DNA of 64,000 bases, from the NCBI GenBank assembly GCA_947168445.1, contig CAMVLW010000003.1, positions 1 through 64,000 on the forward strand. Reading direction: 5' to 3'. Of this stretch, positions 36,931 through 45,135 are shown piece after piece; position 1 is the first letter of the stretch; each line of letters starts with the position of its first letter. Below the pieces are notes generated by a model. The model was not told the DNA's origin. It made no database searches and saw only the letters and a program-made list of their open reading frames with translations. Origin of the DNA: an uncultured Clostridia bacterium. GTDB lineage: Bacteria; Bacillota; Clostridia; Oscillospirales; Acutalibacteraceae. A program made the position numbers and the translations under genes.

Positions 36931-39900
36931 CTACTCCTTTCCCACCGGTTTCTTTTTCTTTCTGGATGAATAGATAACAGAGGTGACAATGGCTGCCAGC
37001 AAAACGCCGCTGCCGATATAAAGCATAATGGTACCGTCGGAGAAGATGGAGGAGGATGTTGACGCAGCCTTTACAGACTTCCAAATGGCATACAGGATAA
37101 CTTTTCCGCCCTTTTTCGAAGTAAGGTTGGTAACGGTCGCGTCCCTTTCATACATCGTGCCACTGCCGTCCGGCTGGGTGTTCCAGCCGACAAAGGTATA
37201 GTTGGTGCGTCTTAAAGTATGCGCCGGAAGCTGCTTCGGTTCGTCATAAAGGAAGGATGTGTTCACCGCCGAGCCCGAAACATCACTTTTTACTCTGCCG
37301 CTTGATGTAACCTTAGTACCACCGTTCTTATTAAATTCTACCGAATAATAGTTGGGCGCCAGAATTGCGTTCAGGGTAACGGAATCGTTAATAAAGGTAA
37401 AATCAAAATTCTGGATATAGTCGCCTGTCGCTTCGTTTGTTTCGGACAAATCATCATACTTGATGCCGGTATCGTCGTCGAATGACTCAATATAATATCC
37501 CTCGGGAACCTTTAGATTAGCAGCATGTACGGTGTCGCGCGAGCTGCCTGACGCATGAAATACTTCCTTGCCGTTCACGACAACACTCAGATGCAGCAGA
37601 AAGACGAATTTGACGTTAATCGGCTTGGTGATGGTCGGATAGACGTTGCTGCCGGACTTGAAGGTCATGTTGTAGGTGCTGTGGTGAATACTGTTATATG
37701 TGCTGCTCACTCTCCACTTGTAGCCCGAATTGTCAACCGGCTCAATGGTGTCCTCTCCGGGGAAGGAGACATTTTCCATGGTAATGTCGGAGCTTTTCAC
37801 CGTCCATTTGACGCGGTACTGGTCGACTGCCGAAACGGTAACGACGCCGCTGGTGTCAATTTGTTTTGGCGTGTCAATTTCAAAATCTTCGGGATAGGGA
37901 TATTTGTCGCCGCCGATGTTAATTCTTGTGTTCTTTCTTTCGTCGCCGTACACCTTATGGACAACGTGGTGGGAAGCGACGTTGACGTTGTTGATTTTAA
38001 CGGTAACGTCGGCTTCGAAGTCACGCGGAATCAGATCGGTGCCAAAGGATGTGATTACGTCAACCGAGCTTGGGAAGTAGTTGGGATCACAGTCATAAGT
38101 ATAGTTAATAGACTTGCCGTCTTCGTCAATAGATGTATGGAAATCATACGAGGTATGCAGCAGCGTTTCGTTGCCTATTCCCTTGTTCTCCTTGCCGTAG
38201 ATATGGAAATAGGCATAGTCCCAAGCGTCCGCGTCGTCGGTCACCTTGAGATAAATTTCAACATGATAGTTGTTGCGGTCACCTGACTTCATGGTGGTAA
38301 TCAGCTTAACCTCTTTGTTTTCTTCGCGGTCAACTTTGCTTTGATTGTTATCGCAGTAGAAAACATCCGCGGGAGCGCTTTCATTATATTGACCGTAGCC
38401 CGAAGTGGCGTTATAGTTGTCGATGCCGGGAGGCGTGATGCCGATTGATGAACCGATGTAGAATTGTCCCTGAATCTGGATAGGCTTGAATTCTCTGAAC
38501 CAGAGATTGGAGGAATTGCCGTTTGTTGTGCTGTCGGTGATTCTTGTTCTGCCGCCCAAGAGAATGAGGGAGCCGGCATGGAAATGGATTCCCGCGCCGC
38601 CGCTGAAGGCGCGGCAGTTGCTAATATCTCCGGCTTGTATGGTCAGCGTTCCGCTTGTATCCATATAAATGCCGCCGCCGCAGTTGTCCGCCGTGCAGCC
38701 GTTGATGGTGCAGCGGGTCAGGCTGAGCGTTCCGTGCGAATTCAAAGCGCCGCCGTTGGTTTTGCACGTGTTATTCGTCATGGTCACGTCGCTCAACGTG
38801 GCGGTTGTGCCGGAGTTTGCCCACAATGCGCCGCCCGCCTCGGAAGAAGTATTATTATTCATCGTTGCCTTCTTCACGGTCAGGGCGCCCTTGCGAAGAT
38901 GAATGCCCGCGCCGGTTTTTCCGTCATTGTTGTTGACGTTGGTGTTATCCAATACCGTGTTGCTGCCGTCAATATACAAGCCGCCGCCCCAGCCGGAGGC
39001 CTCGTTCGCGGCAATCGTACAATCGGTCAGCGTCATATTCTTGTGGTTGGTGACGCCGCCGCCGTTAACCGCATCTTTGTTTTGGGTGATATCCGTGTTG
39101 GTGATGGTTGCGTCGCCTGATGACCAGATTCCGCCGCCGCCGCCTTTGTTGTCGAGAGTGGCGTTGCTCTTGATTTTACAGCCGGAAATTGTCAGCTTGC
39201 CTAAGTTGGCGATACCGCCGCCGTCCTTGCCTTTGTTATTGGCGATTTCACAATTATTCAGCGTAGCGGATGAATTTGCGTCTATATACAGCGCGCCGCC
39301 GTTTTCGTAGCCTATGTTATTCTTGAATCTGCAATTTGTCGCCTCGATGGTGCTGTTTTCCAGATAAACACCGCCGCCGAGTTTTCCCGTGTTATCGGTG
39401 ATATTCATGCCCTTCAGAATCAGATTGCTGTTATTGAGAACACGAAAAGCGCTGCCGAGGCCAACGCTGTCGGCGCCTGTCACCGTGGAGGTGCCTTCGT
39501 TGCCGGACCCGATAAGCGTCAGGGTGGAACCGTTGTCAATCTTGATAGCGGTGGGACCCCCTCTGAGCAGCTTTATGGAATAGCCGTTGGTTTTAATCAC
39601 ATGGGCTTTTCCGTCGATGACATACAGCGTGTCTTTCAGTTCAATATTGTCCTTCAAGCTGATTTCTGTATTTCTCAGCGCTGTTCTCAGTGTTTCTTCT
39701 GTTTTGACTTCGGTTTCGGTATCTTCAAACGACTCGAAGTAGAATAAAGGGAGAATCGGAAATGTATTTGGTTCCCTTTCTACTCTTTCCAGTGTGACCG
39801 CACGGTCAAAGACGAATGCGGTGTCGGTTTCCTGATAGAACTCACCGTCAAGATAGGCGATCATCTTTCTATAAACTTTTTTATCATAGAAATTAAGATT

Positions 39901-40092
39901 TTTTATTGACGTTCCTTCTTCAAAATAGTCGCCTATTTCAAGGTTTAAGACCTTTGCTGATGCACCCTTATAGTATTCTCTTGCAGAAACGGAGGAAATG
40001 CCGATTGAAGCCATGCTCATGCACAAAAGGAGTACAAGCAAAACTGACAAAAGGCGCTTTGCTAATGATTTTCTTTTTTTCACCTTGCTCAC
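36931..40092 (-). CDS. Membrane-anchored beta-helix surface protein with InlB-type repeat (long)
   Basis: The product has about 1053 residues: signal peptide at 1-37 (lysine-rich start, LLSVLLVLLLC core, SVSA end), then a parallel beta-helix over about 150-550 with recurring GGGVYLEN, GGALYIDA, GGGIANLG, GGGLYIDG, GGALWANSG and GGGIYMD turns. Ig-like beta regions follow. A Listeria-Bacteroides (InlB B-type) repeat lies near 916-1003 (VEFNKNGGT ... YTFVGWNTQPDGSG ... ILYAIWK). A membrane helix near 1014-1042 and an RKKKK tail end the protein. The InlB repeat and beta-helix point to an adhesive or structural surface role; no enzyme motif was seen. The start is uncertain: GTG at 40092 (AAAGGAG 12 bases upstream) or GTG at 40083 (AAAGGA about 10 bases upstream). 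The longer ATG frame at 40161 would lie inside the upstream gene and begins with its charged tail sequence. It follows the upstream gene by about 25 bases. Confidence 0.85.
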   Translation of the reverse strand: MSKVKKRKSLAKRLLSVLLVLLLCMSMASIGISSVSAREYYKGASAKVLNLEIGDYFEEGTSIKNLNFYDKKVYRKMIAYLDGEFYQETDTAFVFDRAVTLERVEREPNTFPILPLFYFESFEDTETEVKTEETLRTALRNTEISLKDNIELKDTLYVIDGKAHVIKTNGYSIKLLRGGPTAIKIDNGSTLTLIGSGNEGTSTVTGADSVGLGSAFRVLNNSNLILKGMNITDNTGKLGGGVYLENSTIEATNCRFKNNIGYENGGALYIDANSSATLNNCEIANNKGKDGGGIANLGKLTISGCKIKSNATLDNKGGGGGIWSSGDATITNTDITQNKDAVNGGGVTNHKNMTLTDCTIAANEASGWGGGLYIDGSNTVLDNTNVNNNDGKTGAGIHLRKGALTVKKATMNNNTSSEAGGALWANSGTTATLSDVTMTNNTCKTNGGALNSHGTLSLTRCTINGCTADNCGGGIYMDTSGTLTIQAGDISNCRAFSGGAGIHFHAGSLILLGGRTRITDSTTNGNSSNLWFREFKPIQIQGQFYIGSSIGITPPGIDNYNATSGYGQYNESAPADVFYCDNNQSKVDREENKEVKLITTMKSGDRNNYHVEIYLKVTDDADAWDYAYFHIYGKENKGIGNETLLHTSYDFHTSIDEDGKSINYTYDCDPNYFPSSVDVITSFGTDLIPRDFEADVTVKINNVNVASHHVVHKVYGDERKNTRINIGGDKYPYPEDFEIDTPKQIDTSGVVTVSAVDQYRVKWTVKSSDITMENVSFPGEDTIEPVDNSGYKWRVSSTYNSIHHSTYNMTFKSGSNVYPTITKPINVKFVFLLHLSVVVNGKEVFHASGSSRDTVHAANLKVPEGYYIESFDDDTGIKYDDLSETNEATGDYIQNFDFTFINDSVTLNAILAPNYYSVEFNKNGGTKVTSSGRVKSDVSGSAVNTSFLYDEPKQLPAHTLRRTNYTFVGWNTQPDGSGTMYERDATVTNLTSKKGGKVILYAIWKSVKAASTSSSIFSDGTIMLYIGSGVLLAAIVTSVIYSSRKKKKPVGKE

Positions 40093-40117
40093 TTCCTTTA
40101 TAATCTCCTTTGCCGGA

Positions 40118-42502
40118 TTACGAAATTCCGGCGTTTTCTTTTCTTTTTCTGGCTGATACAATTAACAGCGCCATTAAACCGCCGCCGACAAGTAAGCCGA
40201 TAATCGCTCCGAGCGCAATGGAACCGCCGGAGAACAGGGAGCCTGCCGCTGTTTGCTCCTTGACAGCAGCGACGTCGCGCTTAAAGTAAACATAGGTGCC
40301 GCCATAGGGGTCGTTGTAGCTGTATTTGTTTTTTTCGTCGGTAAGGTTTTGCACCGCCGTTTCACCGAACATGTGAATACCGGTGTCATAACCCTCAGGA
40401 GCGCCGCTGCCCAGCTTCATCTTCAGGGAATCCGCGAGAATCGGCGTACCGTCCTCATATTTCACGCTGTAGAGAGCAAGCCACTGCTGTCCGACATCGC
40501 CGTTGAGGTCGGCGCGGTCTTTGAGAATTTCGTGGTTTTTCTTTTCAACCGCACTTCCGCCTCCGTCGGTGCGGTTGCAGGTGACGACCTTGTAATAGGC
40601 GGTCTGGTTTTTAATCATCACCGTTTGCTTTTTGCCGTTGATGGTTTGGTCTTCGGTGATGTCAGCCTGCTCAACAATGTATTTGGGAATCGGCGCAAAA
40701 TCGACCTTGTAATACGCCATCAGTTCCGAGATAGTGGTGTAGATGGAAATACCTGCCAGCACCACCATTGCAATGGTGAAGCCCATAGCGAGATACCTGC
40801 ATACCGTTGACTTGGAAGCGAACTGTTTTAACGCATCTTTATATTTGTCGCTGGTTTCGATATTCTTTACGGTTCTTTCCAGTCCCTTCAATCTCACACT
40901 TGCCGCAATGCCTCTGGGATTTTGACTCCGGAAGTCCGCTAAATTCTGTTGTGCCTGTTTCAGCTCCGCAAATATGGAGGGTTCCATTTTGGAAGCAATC
41001 ACCGTACCAACTGCCGCGACGCCGGCTGCCGCCGTGCACATCCACATTGCAATGCCTAAGCCGCTGAGTTCAAAGGTGGATTTTACTTCCTGAGCGGCAG
41101 CCTTCGCGCGCAGCGCGTCATTTGTCAGCGCAACGCCGCCCTTTTCATAAATTTCACGGTTAACATCCTGATAGATGGAAGCGGGCTGAATACCGTCTAA
41201 CTTTGCGTCCTTAAAGCCGCTTTCGTCCGAAATTGCCATGACAATCATATCCTTGATGGAAATAAAGTCCAAGCCCGCCAGCTGACCGCCGGAAAGCGCG
41301 TCTACCATCGGATACAGAGCGCGGATATTTTTATCGCCGTTGAATTCCGCCACGTTCTTTTGGAAGAAATCCAACAGGTTTGTTTTGCCATAGTTGGTTG
41401 AGGCAAGGTGGTCGTGAGTAACAATATCCTCCGCCGCCATACCGCCCTGAACAACGGTTCCCTGATCCTTATACATCTTGACGGCAGCGTCCTGAACTTC
41501 CTTATCGGTTGAGTTGTCGGTCAGGGTGACGTTTGTTTCAGCGGAAACCGGCGTTTCGGCAACTTCATCCAACGAGTCAAGCGCGTTGTCATAGTTGAGC
41601 AGTATTTCGTTAAAGGCGCTCCACTTGTCGCGGATTTTCTTGGCGTCGTCGTTATATTTTTTGTCAAGCTCTTTGTTGATGTCAGTGGGAGTGAGAGTGG
41701 GATTTTCTTTTTTGATTTCTTCGGACAGCTTTTCAAGGCTTGTGTTCTGAAAGCGGTCAAGCCATGTGTCGTCTGAGGAGTCAGAAGCCTTTGTCAGCTC
41801 GGTTTCCATCAGCTGCACCGCCTGTCCGTTGCCCTGCATTAACAGGGTGACGATGTCGCAGTGGTTTTTCTTTTCGGTGTCGGACAGCTTGTTGTAGGCT
41901 TCGTCGCCCATCTCATACTTTGTCGGGTTGACGAGCAAATCACCCAGCGGTCTGCCACCGGTGTCGTCGTCGGTCAGCTTGTTAAGCAGGGTTTTGAAGT
42001 AGCTTGCGCGCTTGTAGTTAGCGGAATCCTGCGGCTTTTTCAGGTTTGCGCGGTATTCGTTGAGCGTTGCTACAAAACGGCTGACAAACGGTTTGATTTG
42101 AGAATCCATCTGAGTCTGCATCAGCTTGTCATAGTCCTCATAGCTGTAGCCGCCGTTCATGTTCATGACCGCAAGATCGGTCACCGCGTCGCTTGCGTCG
42201 TCGGTGGTTTTGTAGCCGAGATAGACGATTTTCTGGTTGGGACCCTGTTTGAGAGGACTCTTGGCGCCCGCGTCCTTGTTAAGATCGGCATATTCGCCTT
42301 GGTCGTCGGCAAGAATGGTGTAGCCGTCTGCCAAAAGCTCCTTTGAGGCTTCGTCAGAGGTTTTGCCCATGCCAACCTTGACCTCGCTGATATACTTCTT
42401 TCCGTTGCTCTCCGCGGCAGAAGCAATTACCTGTGCCGGAGCGAGCACCAGCATTGACACACAAAGCAATGCTGATGTAATCACTGTCACAAATTTTTTC
42501 AT
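40118..42502 (-). CDS. Exported three-helix membrane protein, cluster paralog C
   Basis: This 794-residue protein belongs to a family I cannot name. Residues 1-30 are a signal peptide. Residues 36-125 form the module shared by the cluster (KYISEVKVG ... ADLNKDAG ... VYLGYKTT ... AVTDLAVMNMNGGYS). Residues about 126-475 are helical and well conserved among paralogs (IRALYPMVDALS, NREIYEKGGVAL). Membrane helices lie near 481-505, 565-595 and 754-784. Between the first two is a charged, coiled-coil-like segment that differs among paralogs; topology predicts it to be cytoplasmic. A conserved external domain lies between helices two and three (FAPIPKYIVEQADITE ... WLALYSVKYEDGTPILAD). The protein ends in a basic tail (SARKRKENA). 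The ATG at 42502 follows GGAGG by 8 bases. An in-frame upstream extension is promoter sequence. It is the first gene of the promoter-proximal group leading to the beta-helix genes. Confidence 0.85.
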   Translation of the reverse strand: MKKFVTVITSALLCVSMLVLAPAQVIASAAESNGKKYISEVKVGMGKTSDEASKELLADGYTILADDQGEYADLNKDAGAKSPLKQGPNQKIVYLGYKTTDDASDAVTDLAVMNMNGGYSYEDYDKLMQTQMDSQIKPFVSRFVATLNEYRANLKKPQDSANYKRASYFKTLLNKLTDDDTGGRPLGDLLVNPTKYEMGDEAYNKLSDTEKKNHCDIVTLLMQGNGQAVQLMETELTKASDSSDDTWLDRFQNTSLEKLSEEIKKENPTLTPTDINKELDKKYNDDAKKIRDKWSAFNEILLNYDNALDSLDEVAETPVSAETNVTLTDNSTDKEVQDAAVKMYKDQGTVVQGGMAAEDIVTHDHLASTNYGKTNLLDFFQKNVAEFNGDKNIRALYPMVDALSGGQLAGLDFISIKDMIVMAISDESGFKDAKLDGIQPASIYQDVNREIYEKGGVALTNDALRAKAAAQEVKSTFELSGLGIAMWMCTAAAGVAAVGTVIASKMEPSIFAELKQAQQNLADFRSQNPRGIAASVRLKGLERTVKNIETSDKYKDALKQFASKSTVCRYLAMGFTIAMVVLAGISIYTTISELMAYYKVDFAPIPKYIVEQADITEDQTINGKKQTVMIKNQTAYYKVVTCNRTDGGGSAVEKKNHEILKDRADLNGDVGQQWLALYSVKYEDGTPILADSLKMKLGSGAPEGYDTGIHMFGETAVQNLTDEKNKYSYNDPYGGTYVYFKRDVAAVKEQTAAGSLFSGGSIALGAIIGLLVGGGLMALLIVSARKRKENAGIS
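40479..40665. repeat. 187-bp identical tract, copy in paralog C
   Basis: Every base matches 43037-43223 in paralog B on direct reading. The tract encodes part of the external domain between membrane helices two and three. Paralog A differs at many positions here. Confidence 0.85.
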
Positions 42503-42550
42503 ACTATGTACCTCCGAATAAAAATATAAACAGTATTTTATTACATCATT

Positions 42551-42585
42551 ATCATAACATACGTTGGGGGACAATTAGGGGACAA
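42551..42585 (-). promoter_or_regulatory. Promoter with 11-bp-period direct repeat upstream of paralog C
   Basis: On the minus strand two TTGTCCCC octamers (42578-42585 and 42567-42574) repeat with an exact 11-base period. Eleven bases lie between the nearer repeat and a TATGAT -10 (42551-42556). No normal -35 exists at 17 bases, so the repeats probably bind an activator. The same arrangement, with the same spacings, lies at 47641-47675. Confidence 0.65.
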
Positions 42586-42608
42586 ATCGGCGTGATTTTT
42601 TCCGATTT

Positions 42609-42652
42609 AAAAAAATTTTTCGGCGGGCATACGTTTTGCCGTATGTCCGCCG
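42609..42652 (-). terminator. Strong terminator after paralog B
   Basis: Arms 42621-42633 and 42640-42652 pair over 13 bases with one G/A mismatch (a possible G-U pair in RNA). On the minus strand AAAAATTTTTTT follows at once. It ends the A-B transcript 27 bases after the stop of paralog B and separates it from the promoter of paralog C. Confidence 0.9.
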
Positions 42653-42678
42653 GAGGTTATTTGTGTTTTTCAGTTGTT

Positions 42679-45111
42679 TTAGGCTGCGTTTGTTTTCTTC
42701 TTTCTGCCGGCAATCCTTGTGATGATAAAGGTAATCAGGCAGCCCGCAGCCAAGCCGATGACCGCTCCGAGCACAAGAGAGCCGCCGGAGAACACAGAGC
42801 CGGCAGTTTGAGTGTCCGCGGAAACAACGTCACGCTTAAAGAAAACGTAGGTGCCCTCATTGGGGTCGTTGTAGCAGATGTCACCCTTGGTGGTGGTGAG
42901 GTTTTGCGCCGCTGTTTCACCGAACATGTGAATTCCGGTATCATAACCCTCAGGCGCGGGACCGTCGCCCAGCTTCACCTTTAAGGAATCCGCGAGAATC
43001 GGCGTGCCGTTATTGTATTTCACGCTGTAGAGCGCCAGCCACTGCTGTCCGACATCGCCGTTGAGGTCGGCGCGGTCTTTGAGAATTTCGTGGTTTTTCT
43101 TTTCAACCGCACTTCCGCCTCCGTCGGTGCGGTTGCAGGTGACGACCTTGTAATAGGCGGTCTGGTTTTTAATCATCACCGTTTGCTTTTTGCCGTTGAT
43201 GGTTTGGTCTTCGGTGATGTCAGTCTTTTCAACGATGTATTTGGGAATCGGCGCGAAATCGACCTTGTAGTATTCCATCAGTTCCGTGATGGTGGTGTAG
43301 ATGGAATAGCCTGCCAATATGACTCCTGCGATAGCAAAGCCGACTGAGAGATATTTGCAGATGTTTGATTTTAAAGCAAACGCTCTTGTCGCCTTTTTAT
43401 ACGCTTCTTCAGAAGGTCCTAATCGTTCAATTCTTTCCAGCGCAATAGCCTGTTTGTCTTTGTATATGTCTCTGATAATTCCAAAACCAAACTCACTTTC
43501 GGGTTTTGCAAGTTCTCGATTTATATAATTGAGCGCATTTCTGGCCTCGTTTAATTTTGCAACGTCTGCTTGCAGCCGGAGCATGCTTTCACTCGGTTTA
43601 AGACTCTTAAACGCAGCTAATGACGCTATCGCCGCGGCTGTGGAAGCCGCTGTGCAGCTCCAAAGAACGATTCCTGTCGTGCTCAGCGCAAAGGCAGGTT
43701 TCGGATTCTGTGAGCTCGCCTGTGCACGTATTGCATCGCTTGTCAGCGCAACGCCGCCCTTTTCATAAATTTCGCGGTTAACGTCTTGAAAGATTGAAAC
43801 CGGCTCCACATTGCTTATTTTCGCATCATTAAAGCTGTTTTTGTCAGCGACAGCCATCATGATCATATCCTTGACGGAGAGAAAATCCAGTCCGGCAATC
43901 TGACCGCTGGAAAGCGCGTCAACAATCGGATACAAATTGCGGATATTTTTTTCGCTGGTAAATTCCGACACGTCCTTTTGGAAGAATTCCAAGAGCGTGC
44001 CCTTGCCGTATTTGGACGCTTCAAGAAAATCGTGCGCAATGATGTCCTCAGCCGCCATGCTGCCCTTGACCACGTCCGCCTGGGATACATACGCGTCGGC
44101 AACTGCTTCTTTGATTTCTTGTTCGGACGAATCATCGTTCACCTTGATTTCTTTTACTTCCGTCTCAACAGCCTCGTCCAACTCATCGAGAGCATTATCG
44201 TAATTGAGCAGAATCTCATTGAAGGCGCTCCACTTGTCGCGGATTTTCTTGGCGGCGTCGTTATACTTTTTGTCAAGCTCCTTGTTGATGTCAGTGGGAG
44301 TGAGAGTGGGATTTTTCTCTTTAATCTCTTGTGTAAGAGCGTTTAAATCGGTTTTCAAAAATCTGTCAAGCCATGTGTCGTCTGAGGAGTCCGACGCCTT
44401 TGTCAGCTCGGTTTCCATCAGTTGTATCGACTCTCCCTTGCCCTGCATCAACAGAGTGAGAATGTCGCAGTGGTTCTTCTTCTCGGTGTCGGACAGCTTA
44501 TTGTAAGCTTTATCGCCCATTTCGTATTTTGTTTGGTTCACCAGCAAATCGCCCAGCGGTCTGCCGCCGGTGTCGTCGTCAGTCAGCTTGTTAAGCAGGC
44601 TTTTGTAATAATTCGCGCGCTTGAAGTTGACGGAATCCTGCGGCTTTTGCAGATTTGCGCGGTATTCGTTGAGCGTTGCGATAAAGCGGTCAACAAACGG
44701 CTTAATCTGGGAATTCATCTGGGTATTCATCAGATCCTCATATTCCTGATAGCTGAATCCGCCTTTCATGTTCATCACTGCAAGGTCGGTCACCGCGTCG
44801 CCTGCATCGCCGGTGGTTTTGTAGCCGAGATAGACAATCTTCTGGTTGGGACCTTGTTTGAGAGGACTCTTGGCGCCCGCGCCCTCGTTAAGATTGGCAT
44901 ATTCGCCTTGGTCGTTGGCAAGAATCGTGTAGCCCTCTGCCAAAAGCTCCTTTGAAGCTTCGTCTGAGGTTACACCCATGCCAACCTTCACCTCGCTGAT
45001 GTATTTCTTTGCGTTGCTCTCCGCCGCGGAAGCAATCATCTGCGCGGGACCAACTGCCAGCATTGACACACAGAGCATTGCCGAGGTGATGCCGGTTAAA
45101 AGCTTTTTCAT
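42679..45111 (-). CDS. Exported three-helix membrane protein, cluster paralog B
   Basis: This 810-residue member of the same family has the signal peptide (MKKLLTGITSAMLC start), the N-terminal KYISEVKVG/VYLGYKTT module, the long helical external region, and membrane helices near 472-500, 584-615 and 770-797. A divergent charged segment lies between the first two helices (LQADVAKLNEARNAL and onward). The external domain before the last helix is conserved and the tail is basic (RIAGRKKKTNAA). The ATG at 45111 is preceded by GGAG with 8 bases spacing; a TTG two codons upstream is less likely. The gene starts 24 bases after paralog A with no terminator between, so they form one operon. Its DNA is a patchwork: one tract is identical to A, the adjoining one identical to C. 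Function is unknown; export and membrane anchoring are clear from sequence. Confidence 0.85.
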   Translation of the reverse strand: MKKLLTGITSAMLCVSMLAVGPAQMIASAAESNAKKYISEVKVGMGVTSDEASKELLAEGYTILANDQGEYANLNEGAGAKSPLKQGPNQKIVYLGYKTTGDAGDAVTDLAVMNMKGGFSYQEYEDLMNTQMNSQIKPFVDRFIATLNEYRANLQKPQDSVNFKRANYYKSLLNKLTDDDTGGRPLGDLLVNQTKYEMGDKAYNKLSDTEKKNHCDILTLLMQGKGESIQLMETELTKASDSSDDTWLDRFLKTDLNALTQEIKEKNPTLTPTDINKELDKKYNDAAKKIRDKWSAFNEILLNYDNALDELDEAVETEVKEIKVNDDSSEQEIKEAVADAYVSQADVVKGSMAAEDIIAHDFLEASKYGKGTLLEFFQKDVSEFTSEKNIRNLYPIVDALSSGQIAGLDFLSVKDMIMMAVADKNSFNDAKISNVEPVSIFQDVNREIYEKGGVALTSDAIRAQASSQNPKPAFALSTTGIVLWSCTAASTAAAIASLAAFKSLKPSESMLRLQADVAKLNEARNALNYINRELAKPESEFGFGIIRDIYKDKQAIALERIERLGPSEEAYKKATRAFALKSNICKYLSVGFAIAGVILAGYSIYTTITELMEYYKVDFAPIPKYIVEKTDITEDQTINGKKQTVMIKNQTAYYKVVTCNRTDGGGSAVEKKNHEILKDRADLNGDVGQQWLALYSVKYNNGTPILADSLKVKLGDGPAPEGYDTGIHMFGETAAQNLTTTKGDICYNDPNEGTYVFFKRDVVSADTQTAGSVFSGGSLVLGAVIGLAAGCLITFIITRIAGRKKKTNAA
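42727..43011. repeat. 285-bp identical tract, copy in paralog B
   Basis: Reads identically to 45184-45468 in paralog A (offset 2457). It encodes the end of the external domain and the last membrane helix. Confidence 0.9.
43037..43223. repeat. 187-bp identical tract, copy in paralog B
   Basis: Identical to 40479-40665 in paralog C (offset 2558). It begins only 25 bases after the tract that matches paralog A instead. Confidence 0.85.
44828..45027. repeat. 200-bp identical tract, copy in paralog B
   Basis: Identical to 47324-47523 in paralog A (offset 2496). It encodes most of the N-terminal module just after the signal peptide. Confidence 0.85.
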
Positions 45112-45135
45112 AACCAATTCTCCTTTTTTCCTGAC

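Noticed and set aside
40093-40161. Longer start of the long beta-helix protein
   Set aside because: It overlaps the end of paralog C and places a charged stretch ahead of the signal peptide; the two GTG codons near 40090 have better ribosome sites.
42503-42574. N-terminal extension of paralog C beginning SPNVCYD
   Set aside because: The same SPNV-C/W-YD string precedes paralog A only because the TTGTCCCC promoter repeat and -10 are conserved there. It lies upstream of the GGAGG site and signal peptide, so it is promoter DNA, not protein.
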